NCBI RefSeq assembly: GCF_036227325.1
Contig: NZ_CP109467.1
Span: forward strand, 1,240,001-1,304,000
DNA length: 64,000 nucleotides
DNA from: Streptomyces sp. NBC_01465
GTDB lineage: Bacteria; Actinomycetota; Actinomycetes; Streptomycetales; Streptomycetaceae
Direction of reading: 5' to 3'
This document shows, piece after piece, positions 8,631-16,458 of the stretch. The notes below the pieces were generated by a model, which was not told where the DNA came from, searched no databases, and was given only the letters and a program-made list of their open reading frames with translations. Position numbers and translations under genes: made by a program. Within the stretch, counting starts at the first letter, position 1; every line of letters begins with the position of its first letter.

Positions 8631-9827
8631 ATGAGCATTCAGCCGCTTCCCCTCGCAGGCATCACGGTCGTCGCCGTGGAGCAGGCCGTCTCGGCCCCCT
8701 TCGCCACGCGCCAACTTGGAGATCTCGGCGCACGCGTCATCAAGATCGAGCGCCCCGACGGCGGTGACTTCGCCCGCGGTTACGACACGGCCGCCGGCGG
8801 TCTCGCCTCGCATTTCGTCTGGTGCAACCGCGGCAAGGAGTCCGTCGCCCTCGATCTGAAGGACCCGCGCGGCCTGGAGATCGCACGTCAACTCGTCGCC
8901 GGGGCCGATGTGTTCGTGCAGAACCTCGCCCAGGGCGCGGCCGCCCGGCTCGGACTCGACGCGGCGACGCTCTGTGCGCTGCATCCGCGGCTGGTCGCCG
9001 TGGACATCTCCGGGTACGGGGCGGGCGGACCGTACGCCGACAAGCGCGCGTACGACATGCTCGTGCAGTGCGAGGCGGGCCTGGTCTCGGTGACCGGCAC
9101 CCCCGGGCAGCCGGTGAAGGCGGGGATCCCCGCGGCCGACATCTCGGCGGCGATGTACGCCTTCTCGGGGGTGCTCGCGGCCCTGCTTCGGCGGGCGACG
9201 ACCGGGCTCGGCGGGCCGGTGGAGATCTCGATGCTGGAGTGCCTCGCGGAGTGGATGGGACATCCGCTGCACCATGGGATGCATGGGGGTGAGGCACCGG
9301 CGCGCACGGGTGTGGCGCACGCCGTGATCGCGCCGTACAACGCCTACGGCACGGCGGACGGCGGGCAGGTGCTGCTCTCCGTACAGAACGACCGGGAGTG
9401 GCGGCGGCTTGCCGAACAGATCCTGGAGCAACCTGAGTTGGCGGCCGACCCCGACTTCGCCACGAACGCCGCACGGACGGCGCACCGGGAGCGGACCGAC
9501 GCGGTCGTGGCGGCCGCGCTGGCCCCGCTGAACGCCGGGGAGGCGGTGAAGCGGCTGGAGGGGGCGGGCATCGCATGCGCCCGTCTCAACACCGTCGCGG
9601 ACGTGGCCGCGCATCCCCAACTGGCCGCACGGGACCGGTGGCGGGAGGTGGAGACGGCCGTGGGGCCGCTGCGGGCCCTGCTGCCGCCGGTCAATCTGCC
9701 GGGCGGAGAGGACCCCTCGATGGGGGCGGTACCGACTCTGGGCGAGCACACCGACACGCTGCTGAGCGCCCTGGGAATGACAGAAGGGCGGAGAGCAGCG
9801 TTGCGCCGGGACGGTGTGATCGCCTGA
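8631..9827 (+). CDS. Family III CoA-transferase (CaiB/BaiF)
   Basis: 398 residues. The ATG at 8631 gives the usual family N-terminus, PLAGITVVAVEQAVSAPFATRQLGDLGARVIKIE-like, in which the first loop binds CoA. The segment ISGYGAGGPYADKRAYDMLVQ contains the conserved Asp (in RAYDM) that forms the acyl-enzyme intermediate in this family. The C-terminal part has the RDDREW-like ligand loop in altered form (QNDREWRRL) and the GIACARLNTVADVAAHPQ segment. Such enzymes move CoA between carboxylic acids; the substrate cannot be read from sequence. It is divergent from a secreted amidohydrolase and shares a palindromic control region with it. Confidence 0.9.
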   Translation: MSIQPLPLAGITVVAVEQAVSAPFATRQLGDLGARVIKIERPDGGDFARGYDTAAGGLASHFVWCNRGKESVALDLKDPRGLEIARQLVAGADVFVQNLAQGAAARLGLDAATLCALHPRLVAVDISGYGAGGPYADKRAYDMLVQCEAGLVSVTGTPGQPVKAGIPAADISAAMYAFSGVLAALLRRATTGLGGPVEISMLECLAEWMGHPLHHGMHGGEAPARTGVAHAVIAPYNAYGTADGGQVLLSVQNDREWRRLAEQILEQPELAADPDFATNAARTAHRERTDAVVAAALAPLNAGEAVKRLEGAGIACARLNTVADVAAHPQLAARDRWREVETAVGPLRALLPPVNLPGGEDPSMGAVPTLGEHTDTLLSALGMTEGRRAALRRDGVIA

Positions 9828-9857
9828 GCGTCTGCTACCGACGGATGGTGCGAAGGG

Positions 9858-10121
9858 TCAGCCGCGGCTGCCGAACAGCGAGCGGCGCAGCCGCCGCAGC
9901 GGCGCGAAGAGCTTGACCCGCGCTCCCTTGGCAGTGCGGGAGTGCGCGACGTCACGCGAGGTGAGCTCACGCATCAGCGACGTCGCCTCTGCCGACTCGC
10001 GCTGCGGGACGGCAGGGCCGCCAAGCACCGAGAGATGGCGGTCGAGACGCGAGCTGGTCGCGCTGCTTCCGCACGTGATCGCAGGCACTCGCGGCCTGCT
10101 GCGCACTGTTATCTGTTCCAT
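9858..10121 (-). CDS. Small basic hypothetical protein
   Basis: 87 residues from ATG 10121, preceded by GGGGAG at good distance. No domain is recognised. The sequence has few hydrophobic stretches and ends in a strongly basic amphipathic tail (KLFAPLRRLRRSLFGSRG) that could touch membrane or nucleic acid. It lies between the CoA transferase (convergent, 30 bases apart) and the Ser/Thr kinase gene, with which it is divergent. Coding potential rests on ribosome site, codon bias and my memory of similar small proteins beside this kinase in related genomes. Confidence 0.55.
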   Translation of the reverse strand: MEQITVRSRPRVPAITCGSSATSSRLDRHLSVLGGPAVPQRESAEATSLMRELTSRDVAHSRTAKGARVKLFAPLRRLRRSLFGSRG

Positions 10122-10315
10122 GTCACTCCCCACCCGTTCGAGGGCACCCGGCCCGGGCAGGGTAACCCTATCGCCCCCTCGTGACACTCGTGTATCCCGG
10201 GCGCAGGATTCACCGCACCGGTATGCGGTTGACACGGAGCTTCTACCCAAAGAGGCGTCGGCAACCCCGAGTTGAGCTAGCTTTGAGTGATTTCCACCGG
10301 GATGGGGGCTCGCCC

Positions 10316-11950
10316 GTGACCGAAGTACCGGACGACCAACGGGTGGTGGCCGGCCGTTACCGGCTGCTGGGCCAACTGGGCCAAGGCGGGATGGGCGTCG
10401 TCTGGCGCGCCCGCGACGAGGTGCTCGGCCGCGAGGTCGCCGTCAAGGAGGTGCGCGCACCCGGCGGGCTGCCCACCGGTGACGTGCGCAGGCTCTACGA
10501 CCGGCTGGAGCGCGAGGCCTGGGCCGCGGCCCGCATCACCCACCGCAATGTGGTGACGGTGTACGACGTGGCCGCGCACGACGGCCGCCCGTGGATCGTG
10601 ATGGAGCTGGTGCGCGGGCTCTCGCTCTCCGACGTACTGGAGGCGGACGGTCCGCTGCCGCCGCAGCGCGCCGCGCACATCGGGGCCGAGGTGCTCGCCG
10701 CCCTGCGGAGCGCGCACGACGCGGGGGTCCTGCACCGTGACGTGAAGCCGGGCAATGTGCTGATCGGCAACGACGGGCGGGTGGTGCTGACCGACTTCGG
10801 CATCGCCATGGTCGAGGGCACCTCCGCGCTCACCATGACGGGCGAGCTGATCGGCTCCCCCGACTACCTCGCCCCTGAGCGGGCGCTGGGGCAGGCGGCG
10901 GGGCCCGCGTCGGACCTCTGGGCGCTGGGCGTGATGCTGTACGCGACAGTGGAGGGCAGTACGCCGTTCCGCCAGGACACCCCGCTCTCCACGCTCCGCG
11001 CGGTGGTCGACGAGGAGTTGCCGCCGCCGCGCAGGGCGGGCGCGCTGGCACCGGTGATCGAAGGGTTGCTGCGCAAGAACCCGGCTGACCGGATCAGTGC
11101 CGCGGAGGCGGACCGGATGCTGCGGGAGGTGGCCGCGGGAGGTACGGCGACGGCGCCCACGGTGGCCGCCGTCGGGCCGTTCGGCCCGACGATGACGGCG
11201 AGCACTCCCCCGCCGTACCGTCCCTCGCCGACCCCGGTCCCGCCGCCGTACCCCGTGACTTCCGCTTCCGCCACCGGTCCGACCACGCCGATGACGCAGA
11301 CCCGGCCGCGGCGGGCGGGTCTGGTGCTGGCGGCCGGGATCGCCGTACTGGCGCTGGCGGGTGGCGGGATCGCCTGGGCGCTGCTGCACGACAACGGCGA
11401 CAGCAACAAAGGCCAGACCGGCTCCTCCTCTTCCGGCGGGCCCGCGACGTCCGCGCCGAACACCGGCACCGCCACGCCCTCGGAGACACCGACCTCGGAG
11501 AGCAGCAGTCCAAGTACGCCGGCAGGCGGGGGCGGCAGCACGAAGAGCAGCCGGCCCGCGCAGTCGGTGCAGGTGTATCTCCAGACCGTGCGCGGGAGTT
11601 ATTCGGGTACGTGCCCGCCGTCCGAGGAGCAGGCTCCGGCGTTCACGGCGGTCTTCACGGTCGGCCGTTCGCCGGTCACCGTCGAGTACCGCTGGGTCCT
11701 CGCGAACGGAGGGGGATCGGACCCGGGGTGGCAGCACCTGCAGTTCGCGGCCTCGGAGAAGTCCCGGCAGGTCAACCACACCGAGCTGAAGTACGAGGCG
11801 AACGGGACGGTCAGCGACCAGATCCGGGTGGAGGTCCGCTCTCCGGTCCAGGTGACGTCCGACCCGGTGCATTTCTCGGTGACGTGCAAGGAGGAGACCC
11901 CGACGGGCGGGACCTCCTCCTCGGACGGGAGCGCTAGTCCGTCGAGTTGA
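10316..11950 (+). CDS. PknB-type Ser/Thr protein kinase, single-pass membrane
   Basis: 544 residues from GTG 10316, which follows GGGGG. The kinase domain spans about residues 15-275: glycine loop GQGGMG (22-27), ATP-binding Lys44 in VAVKEV, catalytic loop HRDVKPGN and DFG. A Pro-rich juxtamembrane linker leads to one transmembrane helix at about 334-357. The outer part of about 185 residues starts with a Ser/Thr/Gly linker and ends in a beta-rich domain with two Cys. There are no PASTA repeats, so it is not the peptidoglycan-sensing PknB. The outside domain presumably senses something at the cell surface. Its 3' end overlaps the convergent lipase gene by 17 bases. Confidence 0.93.
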   Translation: MTEVPDDQRVVAGRYRLLGQLGQGGMGVVWRARDEVLGREVAVKEVRAPGGLPTGDVRRLYDRLEREAWAAARITHRNVVTVYDVAAHDGRPWIVMELVRGLSLSDVLEADGPLPPQRAAHIGAEVLAALRSAHDAGVLHRDVKPGNVLIGNDGRVVLTDFGIAMVEGTSALTMTGELIGSPDYLAPERALGQAAGPASDLWALGVMLYATVEGSTPFRQDTPLSTLRAVVDEELPPPRRAGALAPVIEGLLRKNPADRISAAEADRMLREVAAGGTATAPTVAAVGPFGPTMTASTPPPYRPSPTPVPPPYPVTSASATGPTTPMTQTRPRRAGLVLAAGIAVLALAGGGIAWALLHDNGDSNKGQTGSSSSGGPATSAPNTGTATPSETPTSESSSPSTPAGGGGSTKSSRPAQSVQVYLQTVRGSYSGTCPPSEEQAPAFTAVFTVGRSPVTVEYRWVLANGGGSDPGWQHLQFAASEKSRQVNHTELKYEANGTVSDQIRVEVRSPVQVTSDPVHFSVTCKEETPTGGTSSSDGSASPSS

Positions 11951-12743
11951 GGACGGGCAGGTAGCCGCCCGACTGCCCTGCGGCGGTCGGGTGGTAGGAG
12001 ATGCCGATGTCGAGCCAGTTGAGGCTGTGCAGCCAGGAGTTCGACGAGCAGATCTCGTGGCCGGTGAAGGTCCCGGTGACATCACCGAAGGAGAAGCCGT
12101 GGTCGGCCGCCCTCTTTGCGGTCGCCGCGTTGAGGTAGTCGGCCGCGCCGTTGATCGCGGCACGCTTGGTGTCGCTCAGACCGGCGATGCAGCTGCCGCC
12201 GATCTTGTAGAAGCGCGGGTATCCGAGGACGGCGACGTGCGCCGCGGGGGCTCTGGCGCTGATCGCCGAGTACACCTGGTCGAGCCGGCCCGGGAGGGTC
12301 GTGTCGACGTAACTGCGCGCCTGGTTGACGCGGTTGACGCAGGTGGCGTCCGAGGAGGTGACGCAGGTGGTCATGACGTCGGAGAAGCCGGCGTCATTGC
12401 CGCCGATGGTGATCGAGACGAGGTCGGTGGAGGAGTTGAGCGAGCCGAGCTGGCCGGAGAGAACATCACCCGTACGGGCGCCCGAGCAAGCGGCGAACGC
12501 GAACGAGGCGGGTGAATGGGCGGCGGCCCACAGGGCCGGGTAGGCCACGGTGGAGCGCTTGCAGGAACCACTGGCGCTGTCGTAGCTGCCTGCGCCGACA
12601 CCCGAGGAGTACGAGTCCCCGAGCGCCACGTAGTCGGTGGAGTCGGCCTGTTGAGCGGCATGTGCCACGCCCGCCCCGGTGAGGGCGAAGACGGCGGCAA
12701 GGACGAACGACGAGACGTATGCCGCGAATCGGGACAGTTTCAT
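11934..12743 (-). CDS. Secreted SGNH/GDSL-family lipase or esterase
   Basis: 269 residues. The signal peptide covers residues 1-30 (cleavage after AHA). Block I is ALGDSYSSG with the catalytic Ser. The block III Asn/Gly segment is IGGNDAGF. The catalytic His is in ISYHPTAAGQ near the C-terminus. Six Cys in the mature part fit the three disulfides of the Streptomyces GDSL lipase/phospholipase family (SCO1725-like, from memory). It probably hydrolyses ester lipids outside the cell. Its ATG is preceded by GGGAGG. The last 17 bases overlap the convergent kinase gene, so neither gene has its own terminator between them. Confidence 0.93.
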   Translation of the reverse strand: MKLSRFAAYVSSFVLAAVFALTGAGVAHAAQQADSTDYVALGDSYSSGVGAGSYDSASGSCKRSTVAYPALWAAAHSPASFAFAACSGARTGDVLSGQLGSLNSSTDLVSITIGGNDAGFSDVMTTCVTSSDATCVNRVNQARSYVDTTLPGRLDQVYSAISARAPAAHVAVLGYPRFYKIGGSCIAGLSDTKRAAINGAADYLNAATAKRAADHGFSFGDVTGTFTGHEICSSNSWLHSLNWLDIGISYHPTAAGQSGGYLPVLNSTD

Positions 12744-13015
12744 GGAACCTCCCTTAGCAGGATTTCCGCCTCGTCTTTCGTACCAGCCAGTAGGTGGAAG
12801 CGGAAGTGTTCATGTCAAGCTTTCACCCTTCGCTCAACCGTCCACCCCTTAACACCCTTGTAATGAAACGGAGTTGAACGTACGGGGTCGCTGGGACCCA
12901 GGAGGTGGCCCACACCCCTGAGTGACCGTGCGTATCGGCTGCGTGCTTGACGGGGGCCGACAGGCTGCGCCACATTGAAGCCCGGCATCCGACGCTTCGG
13001 GGGGAATCGTCGCCT

Positions 13016-13435
13016 ATGCAGACACATGGCAGTAGATCAAGCGCATGGTCCGACTCGCTTCCCGCGCTCGCGGGTGCGGCGCTCGCCGTCTCCGCGGTCG
13101 GCGCCGTTCTGGCGCTCGCCGATCTGGCCTCGCCGCTGCGCGCACCCTTTGCACTTTTCTTCCTCCTGATGGCTCCCGCAGGCGCACTCTCGACGAATCT
13201 GCGCGGACTGGAACCATTCGGGCGCGTGGTGGCGTCTTCCGCAGGAGCAGTCGCTCTCGATCTGCTCATCGCGGAAACCATGCTGGCCACGCACATGTGG
13301 TCGGTCCGGGGCGGAGTCGCGGCAGTGGCCGTGATCAGTTCGCTCCTCTTCCTGCCGGCTCTGGTACGGCGCAGAACAGGAACAGTAAATTCCGAAATTG
13401 ATCGCGAAAGTCCGGTCAATATCACAAAAGCGTGA
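13016..13435 (+). CDS. Small integral membrane protein, unknown function
   Basis: 139 residues from ATG 13016, preceded by GGGGGAA at 9-10 bases. About four hydrophobic helices are visible (about residues 15-37, 42-60, 72-90 and 98-116), with an RRR cluster after the last. The C-terminal tail is hydrophilic and ends NITKA. No family is recognised. It lies just upstream of, and in the same direction as, the polysaccharide gene cluster, separated by a long leader with its own promoter. It could belong to that cluster as an accessory membrane protein (inference). Confidence 0.6.
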   Translation: MQTHGSRSSAWSDSLPALAGAALAVSAVGAVLALADLASPLRAPFALFFLLMAPAGALSTNLRGLEPFGRVVASSAGAVALDLLIAETMLATHMWSVRGGVAAVAVISSLLFLPALVRRRTGTVNSEIDRESPVNITKA

Positions 13436-13451
13436 GGCCGCGTTCCAGGTC

Positions 13452-13481
13452 TTGCCATACAGTGCCAAACGTCAATACCGT
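13452..13481 (+). promoter_or_regulatory. Predicted promoter of the polysaccharide operon
   Basis: TTGCCA at 13452-13457, an 18-base spacer and TACCGT at 13476-13481. Transcription would start near 13489, giving a leader of roughly 270 bases before the first glycosyltransferase ATG at 13758. Confidence 0.4.
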
Positions 13482-13515
13482 CGTACATCCACCCGCATCG
13501 GACCATCATGAATAA

Positions 13516-13608
13516 GCGGCTCTAGGGGAGGGCTCAAGCGTCGCGATGGCAACCGGTGAGGGAGCGCGGTAGGGGGGTGCCGTACTCGGTGACCGAAGTT
13601 CTGCCGAG
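13516..13608 (+). ncRNA. Candidate S-box-like (SAM-I/IV superfamily) leader element
   Basis: This is part of the 322-base gene-free stretch 13436-13757. The leader contains the S-box core pair GGCAACC (13548-13554) and GGTGCC (13576-13581), 21 bases apart. A P4-like stem, CTCGG (13585-13589) with CCGAG (13604-13608), follows. In SAM-I and SAM-IV riboswitches these two conserved strings flank the P3 stem. I could not build a convincing P1, and the downstream genes are not sulfur genes, so this is only a candidate. The rest of the stretch holds the promoter at 13452, a hairpin at 13697 and nothing coding that I can support. Confidence 0.22.
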
Positions 13609-13696
13609 ACACGGGCCGCGCAAGCAGTAATGCCAGCTCACCCAGCATGCACGGAGCGCTGTTCCGTCATGCCCGGGTGTGAACCCCCCTTTCGAA

Positions 13697-13712
13697 CCGG
13701 ACATTCGTCCGG
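13697..13712 (+). repeat. Short hairpin before the first GT gene
   Basis: CCGGAC, loop ATTC, GTCCGG: a perfect 6-bp stem 45 bases upstream of the ATG at 13758. It has no U-tract and could be a stabilising or attenuating leader structure. Confidence 0.35.
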
Positions 13713-13757
13713 ACTGCCCGGGGGCGGGCGGTCCACCGGTGGAGAGGGAATAGATCC

Positions 13758-14621
13758 ATGAGTTCATTTCTGCGCCCGGCAGTTCCGGGACAAGATCAGT
13801 TAACCGAGTCGTCGGGGAACGGGAATTCGGTCGAGACCGCTGTCGTTCGAATACCCGCACAGTACAAGCCGGTCTCCTCGCACCTCGCCATTGCACCTTT
13901 GGTGAGCGTCGTGATTCCCGCCATGAATGAGGCGAAGAATCTCCCGTACGTCTTCAAGTCCCTGCCCGACTGGATCCACGAAGTGGTCCTGGTGGACGGC
14001 AACTCCACCGACGACACCGTCAAGGTCGCCCGCGAACTGCGGTCCGACGTCGTGGTCGTCAAGCAGGTCGGCAAGGGCAAGGGAGACGCACTGACCAGCG
14101 GCTTCGCCGCCTGCACCGGCGAGATCATCGTGATGGTCGACGCGGACGGCTCCGCCGACGGCCAGGAGATCGTCAGCTACGTCTCGGCGCTCGTCGGCGG
14201 CGCGGACTTCGCCAAGGGCTCGCGCTTCGCCAACGGCGGCGGCACGGACGACATGACGCCGATCCGCAAGTTCGGCAACTGGGCGCTCTGCACCATCGTC
14301 AACCGCAAGTTCGGCGCCCGCTACACCGACCTCTGCTACGGCTACAACGCCTTCTGGAAGCACGTCCTGGACGACGTCGTCCTGGACTGCACCGGCTTCG
14401 AGATCGAGACGCTCTTCAACATCCGGGTCGTCAAGGCCGGGCTGCGCGTCCAGGAGGTGCCGAGCTACGAGTACAACCGGATCCACGGTGTCTCCAACCT
14501 CAGCGCCGTGCGCGACGGCATCCGGGTGCTCAAGGTCATCCTGAGCGAGAAGGCGACCCGGCGCCCGAAGAGCCGGCCGCAGGCGATCGGTCTCAACTCC
14601 GGGCGGGGAGAGACGCCTTGA
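13758..14621 (+). CDS. GT2 family glycosyltransferase (dolichyl-phosphate-mannose-synthase-like), TTA codon
   Basis: 287 residues. ATG 13758 follows GGAGAGGGAA. After about 45 variable residues comes the GT2 fold: VSVVIPAMNEAKNLPYV, the nucleotide-binding LVDGNSTDDT, and the metal-binding MVDADGSAD. The short form without membrane helices matches DPM1-like enzymes that load a sugar onto polyprenyl phosphate at the cytoplasmic face. Codon 15 is TTA (13800-13802), the rare leucine codon read by the bldA tRNA in Streptomyces, so full expression should depend on developmental stage. The stop overlaps the TTG of the next GT gene. It is the first gene of a four-gene polysaccharide operon. Confidence 0.9.
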   Translation: MSSFLRPAVPGQDQLTESSGNGNSVETAVVRIPAQYKPVSSHLAIAPLVSVVIPAMNEAKNLPYVFKSLPDWIHEVVLVDGNSTDDTVKVARELRSDVVVVKQVGKGKGDALTSGFAACTGEIIVMVDADGSADGQEIVSYVSALVGGADFAKGSRFANGGGTDDMTPIRKFGNWALCTIVNRKFGARYTDLCYGYNAFWKHVLDDVVLDCTGFEIETLFNIRVVKAGLRVQEVPSYEYNRIHGVSNLSAVRDGIRVLKVILSEKATRRPKSRPQAIGLNSGRGETP

Positions 14622-15664
14622 GCACGACGGACTTATCCGTGGTGATCTGCGTGTACACCGAGGACCGCTGGGAGGACATCCTGGCGGCCGTCGACTCGGT
14701 GGCACGGCAGTCGCTGCCTGCGCTCGAGACGCTGCTGGTCGTCGATCACAATCCGGCGCTGCTCGTCAGACTCGGCCAGGAGTACAAGGAGCACGCGCGC
14801 GAGGGCGGGGTGCGGGTGCTCGCCAACGCGGGCCCCCGCGGCCTCTCCGCGGGCCGCAACACAGGCATCGCCGCCGCCCGCGGCGCGATCATCGCCTTCC
14901 TCGACGACGACGCGGTGGCCGAGCGCGACTGGCTGCTGCACTTCGCCGCCGGGTACGACGATCCGCGGGTGATGGCCGTCGGGGGGAGGACCATGCCGGC
15001 CTGGGCATCAGGGCGCAGGCCGGCATGGTTCCCGGAGGAGTTCGACTGGGTCGTCGGGTGTACGTACCGAGGACTGCCCCCGGGCAAGGTACGGGTGCGC
15101 AACGTGCTCGGCGGGAACGCCTCCTTCCGCAGGGAGGCCTTCGACGCCGCGGGCGGATTCGCCACCGGCATCGGCAGGGACGGCGACAAGCGGCCGCTGG
15201 GCTGCGAGGAGACCGAGCTCTGCATCCGTCTCGCGAAGGCGATCCCGGACGCGGTGCTGCTGATCGACGACCGTGCGGTCATCCACCACAAGGTGCCGCT
15301 CGTCCGGGAGCGGTTCGGGTACTTCAGGACCCGGGCCTACGCGGAAGGCCTCTCCAAGGCACTGGTCGCCCGAAGTGTGGGCGCGGACAAGGGACTTGAG
15401 TCCGAACGCCGCTACACCACCCGGGTGCTGCCCGCCGGTGTCGTGCGCGGGCTGCGCGACTTCACGCTCGGCCGCGCGGGGGGCGCGGGCCGGGCGGGCG
15501 CCATCGTGACGGGGGTCGCGGTGGCGGCCGGCGGCTACGTCCTCGGGTCGCTGCGTGCCCGCCGGGGCGGCGCCACCTTCACGGTCGCGCCCATCGGCGT
15601 ACCAGCCGGGGAGGCGGAGCAGGAGAAGACAGAGCGGGAGGAGACAGAGGAGGCGGCCGCATGA
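14618..15664 (+). CDS. GT2 family glycosyltransferase, TTA codon
   Basis: 348 residues from TTG 14618, preceded by GGGGAGAG and overlapping the previous stop (TTGA). Typical GT2 motifs are LSVVICVYTEDR at the N-terminus, LSAGRNTGIAAARGAIIAFLDDDA with the DDD metal site, and NVLGGNASFRREAFDAAGGF with GCEETELCIRL as acceptor/catalytic region. A weakly hydrophobic segment near residues 290-315 may associate with the membrane; the tail is Glu-rich. Codon 6 is TTA (14633-14635), so two consecutive genes of this operon carry bldA-type codons near their starts. It probably adds a sugar to the lipid-linked intermediate. The stop overlaps the deacetylase ATG. Confidence 0.9.
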   Translation: MSTTDLSVVICVYTEDRWEDILAAVDSVARQSLPALETLLVVDHNPALLVRLGQEYKEHAREGGVRVLANAGPRGLSAGRNTGIAAARGAIIAFLDDDAVAERDWLLHFAAGYDDPRVMAVGGRTMPAWASGRRPAWFPEEFDWVVGCTYRGLPPGKVRVRNVLGGNASFRREAFDAAGGFATGIGRDGDKRPLGCEETELCIRLAKAIPDAVLLIDDRAVIHHKVPLVRERFGYFRTRAYAEGLSKALVARSVGADKGLESERRYTTRVLPAGVVRGLRDFTLGRAGGAGRAGAIVTGVAVAAGGYVLGSLRARRGGATFTVAPIGVPAGEAEQEKTEREETEEAAA

Positions 15665-16458
15665 ACGGGCCCGTACCGATCCTGATGTACCACGCGGTCG
15701 GGCACCGCCCGGCGAAGGCGGCGTACGGGCTCTCGGTCTCCCCCGAGGCGTTCGGCGAGCAGATGGAGCTGCTCGCCGAACGCGGCTTCACCCCGCTCAC
15801 CACGGCACAGCTCGCCGGTGCCTGGCGGTCGTCGGGAGCGCTCCCGCCCCGCCCGGTCCTCATCACCTTCGACGACGGTTACGAAGGCGTGCACCGGCAC
15901 GCCCTCCCCGTCCTCGCCCAACACGGCTTCGCCTCCACCCTGTTCGTCTCGACGGGGTGGCTGCGCGGTCGTCACGACGTCGGCGGGGCCCTGGACACCA
16001 TGCTCGACTGGGACCAGGTGCGCGAGCTCGCCGCCGCGGGGACGGAGATCGGCGGGCACACCCACAGCCATCCCCAGATGGACCAACTCAGCGGTGAACA
16101 GGTGTGGTTCGAGACGCTGCGGTGCCGCCAGATCATCGCCGACGAACTCGGCGCCGAGCCCGTCTCCTTCGCGTACCCCTACGGCTACTCCAGCCGCAGC
16201 GTGCGCCGCACCGTCCGCGAGGCGGGCTTCGCCCAGGCCCTCGCCGTCGGCAACGCGCTCGCGGTGCGCAGGCAGGGACCGTACGCCCTGGAGCGGGTCA
16301 CCGTACGGCGCAGCACCGGTGCCGAGGAGTTCGAGCGGCTGGTCGAAGGCCGCGGCATCGCCCGCAACTTCGCCGGGGACCGTGCCCTGACCAAGGGGTA
16401 CGCCCTGGTCCGCAGAGTCACATCGGCCGGCCGGAAGGTCACCAGGAGTCGTGTCTGA
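15661..16458 (+). CDS. Polysaccharide deacetylase (NodB/CE4 family)
   Basis: 265 residues, ATG overlapping the previous stop (ATGA). CE4 motifs are visible in order: PVPILMYHAVG, the metal/catalytic motif LITFDDGYEG, the second motif GGHTHSHPQM (His-x-x-x-His type), and AYPYGYSSRSVR. There is no signal peptide, which differs from extracellular CE4 enzymes; this form probably acts on a lipid-linked or nucleotide-sugar intermediate inside the cell before export. It sits between glycosyltransferases and a flippase, consistent with trimming N- or O-acetyl groups of the repeating unit. It overlaps the next gene by 8 bases. Confidence 0.9.
   Translation: MNGPVPILMYHAVGHRPAKAAYGLSVSPEAFGEQMELLAERGFTPLTTAQLAGAWRSSGALPPRPVLITFDDGYEGVHRHALPVLAQHGFASTLFVSTGWLRGRHDVGGALDTMLDWDQVRELAAAGTEIGGHTHSHPQMDQLSGEQVWFETLRCRQIIADELGAEPVSFAYPYGYSSRSVRRTVREAGFAQALAVGNALAVRRQGPYALERVTVRRSTGAEEFERLVEGRGIARNFAGDRALTKGYALVRRVTSAGRKVTRSRV

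Noticed and set aside
12787..12818. TTGACA plus TACTGG as promoter of the GDSL lipase gene
   Set aside because: The 20-base spacer is too long for a confident call, although the -35 box is perfect.
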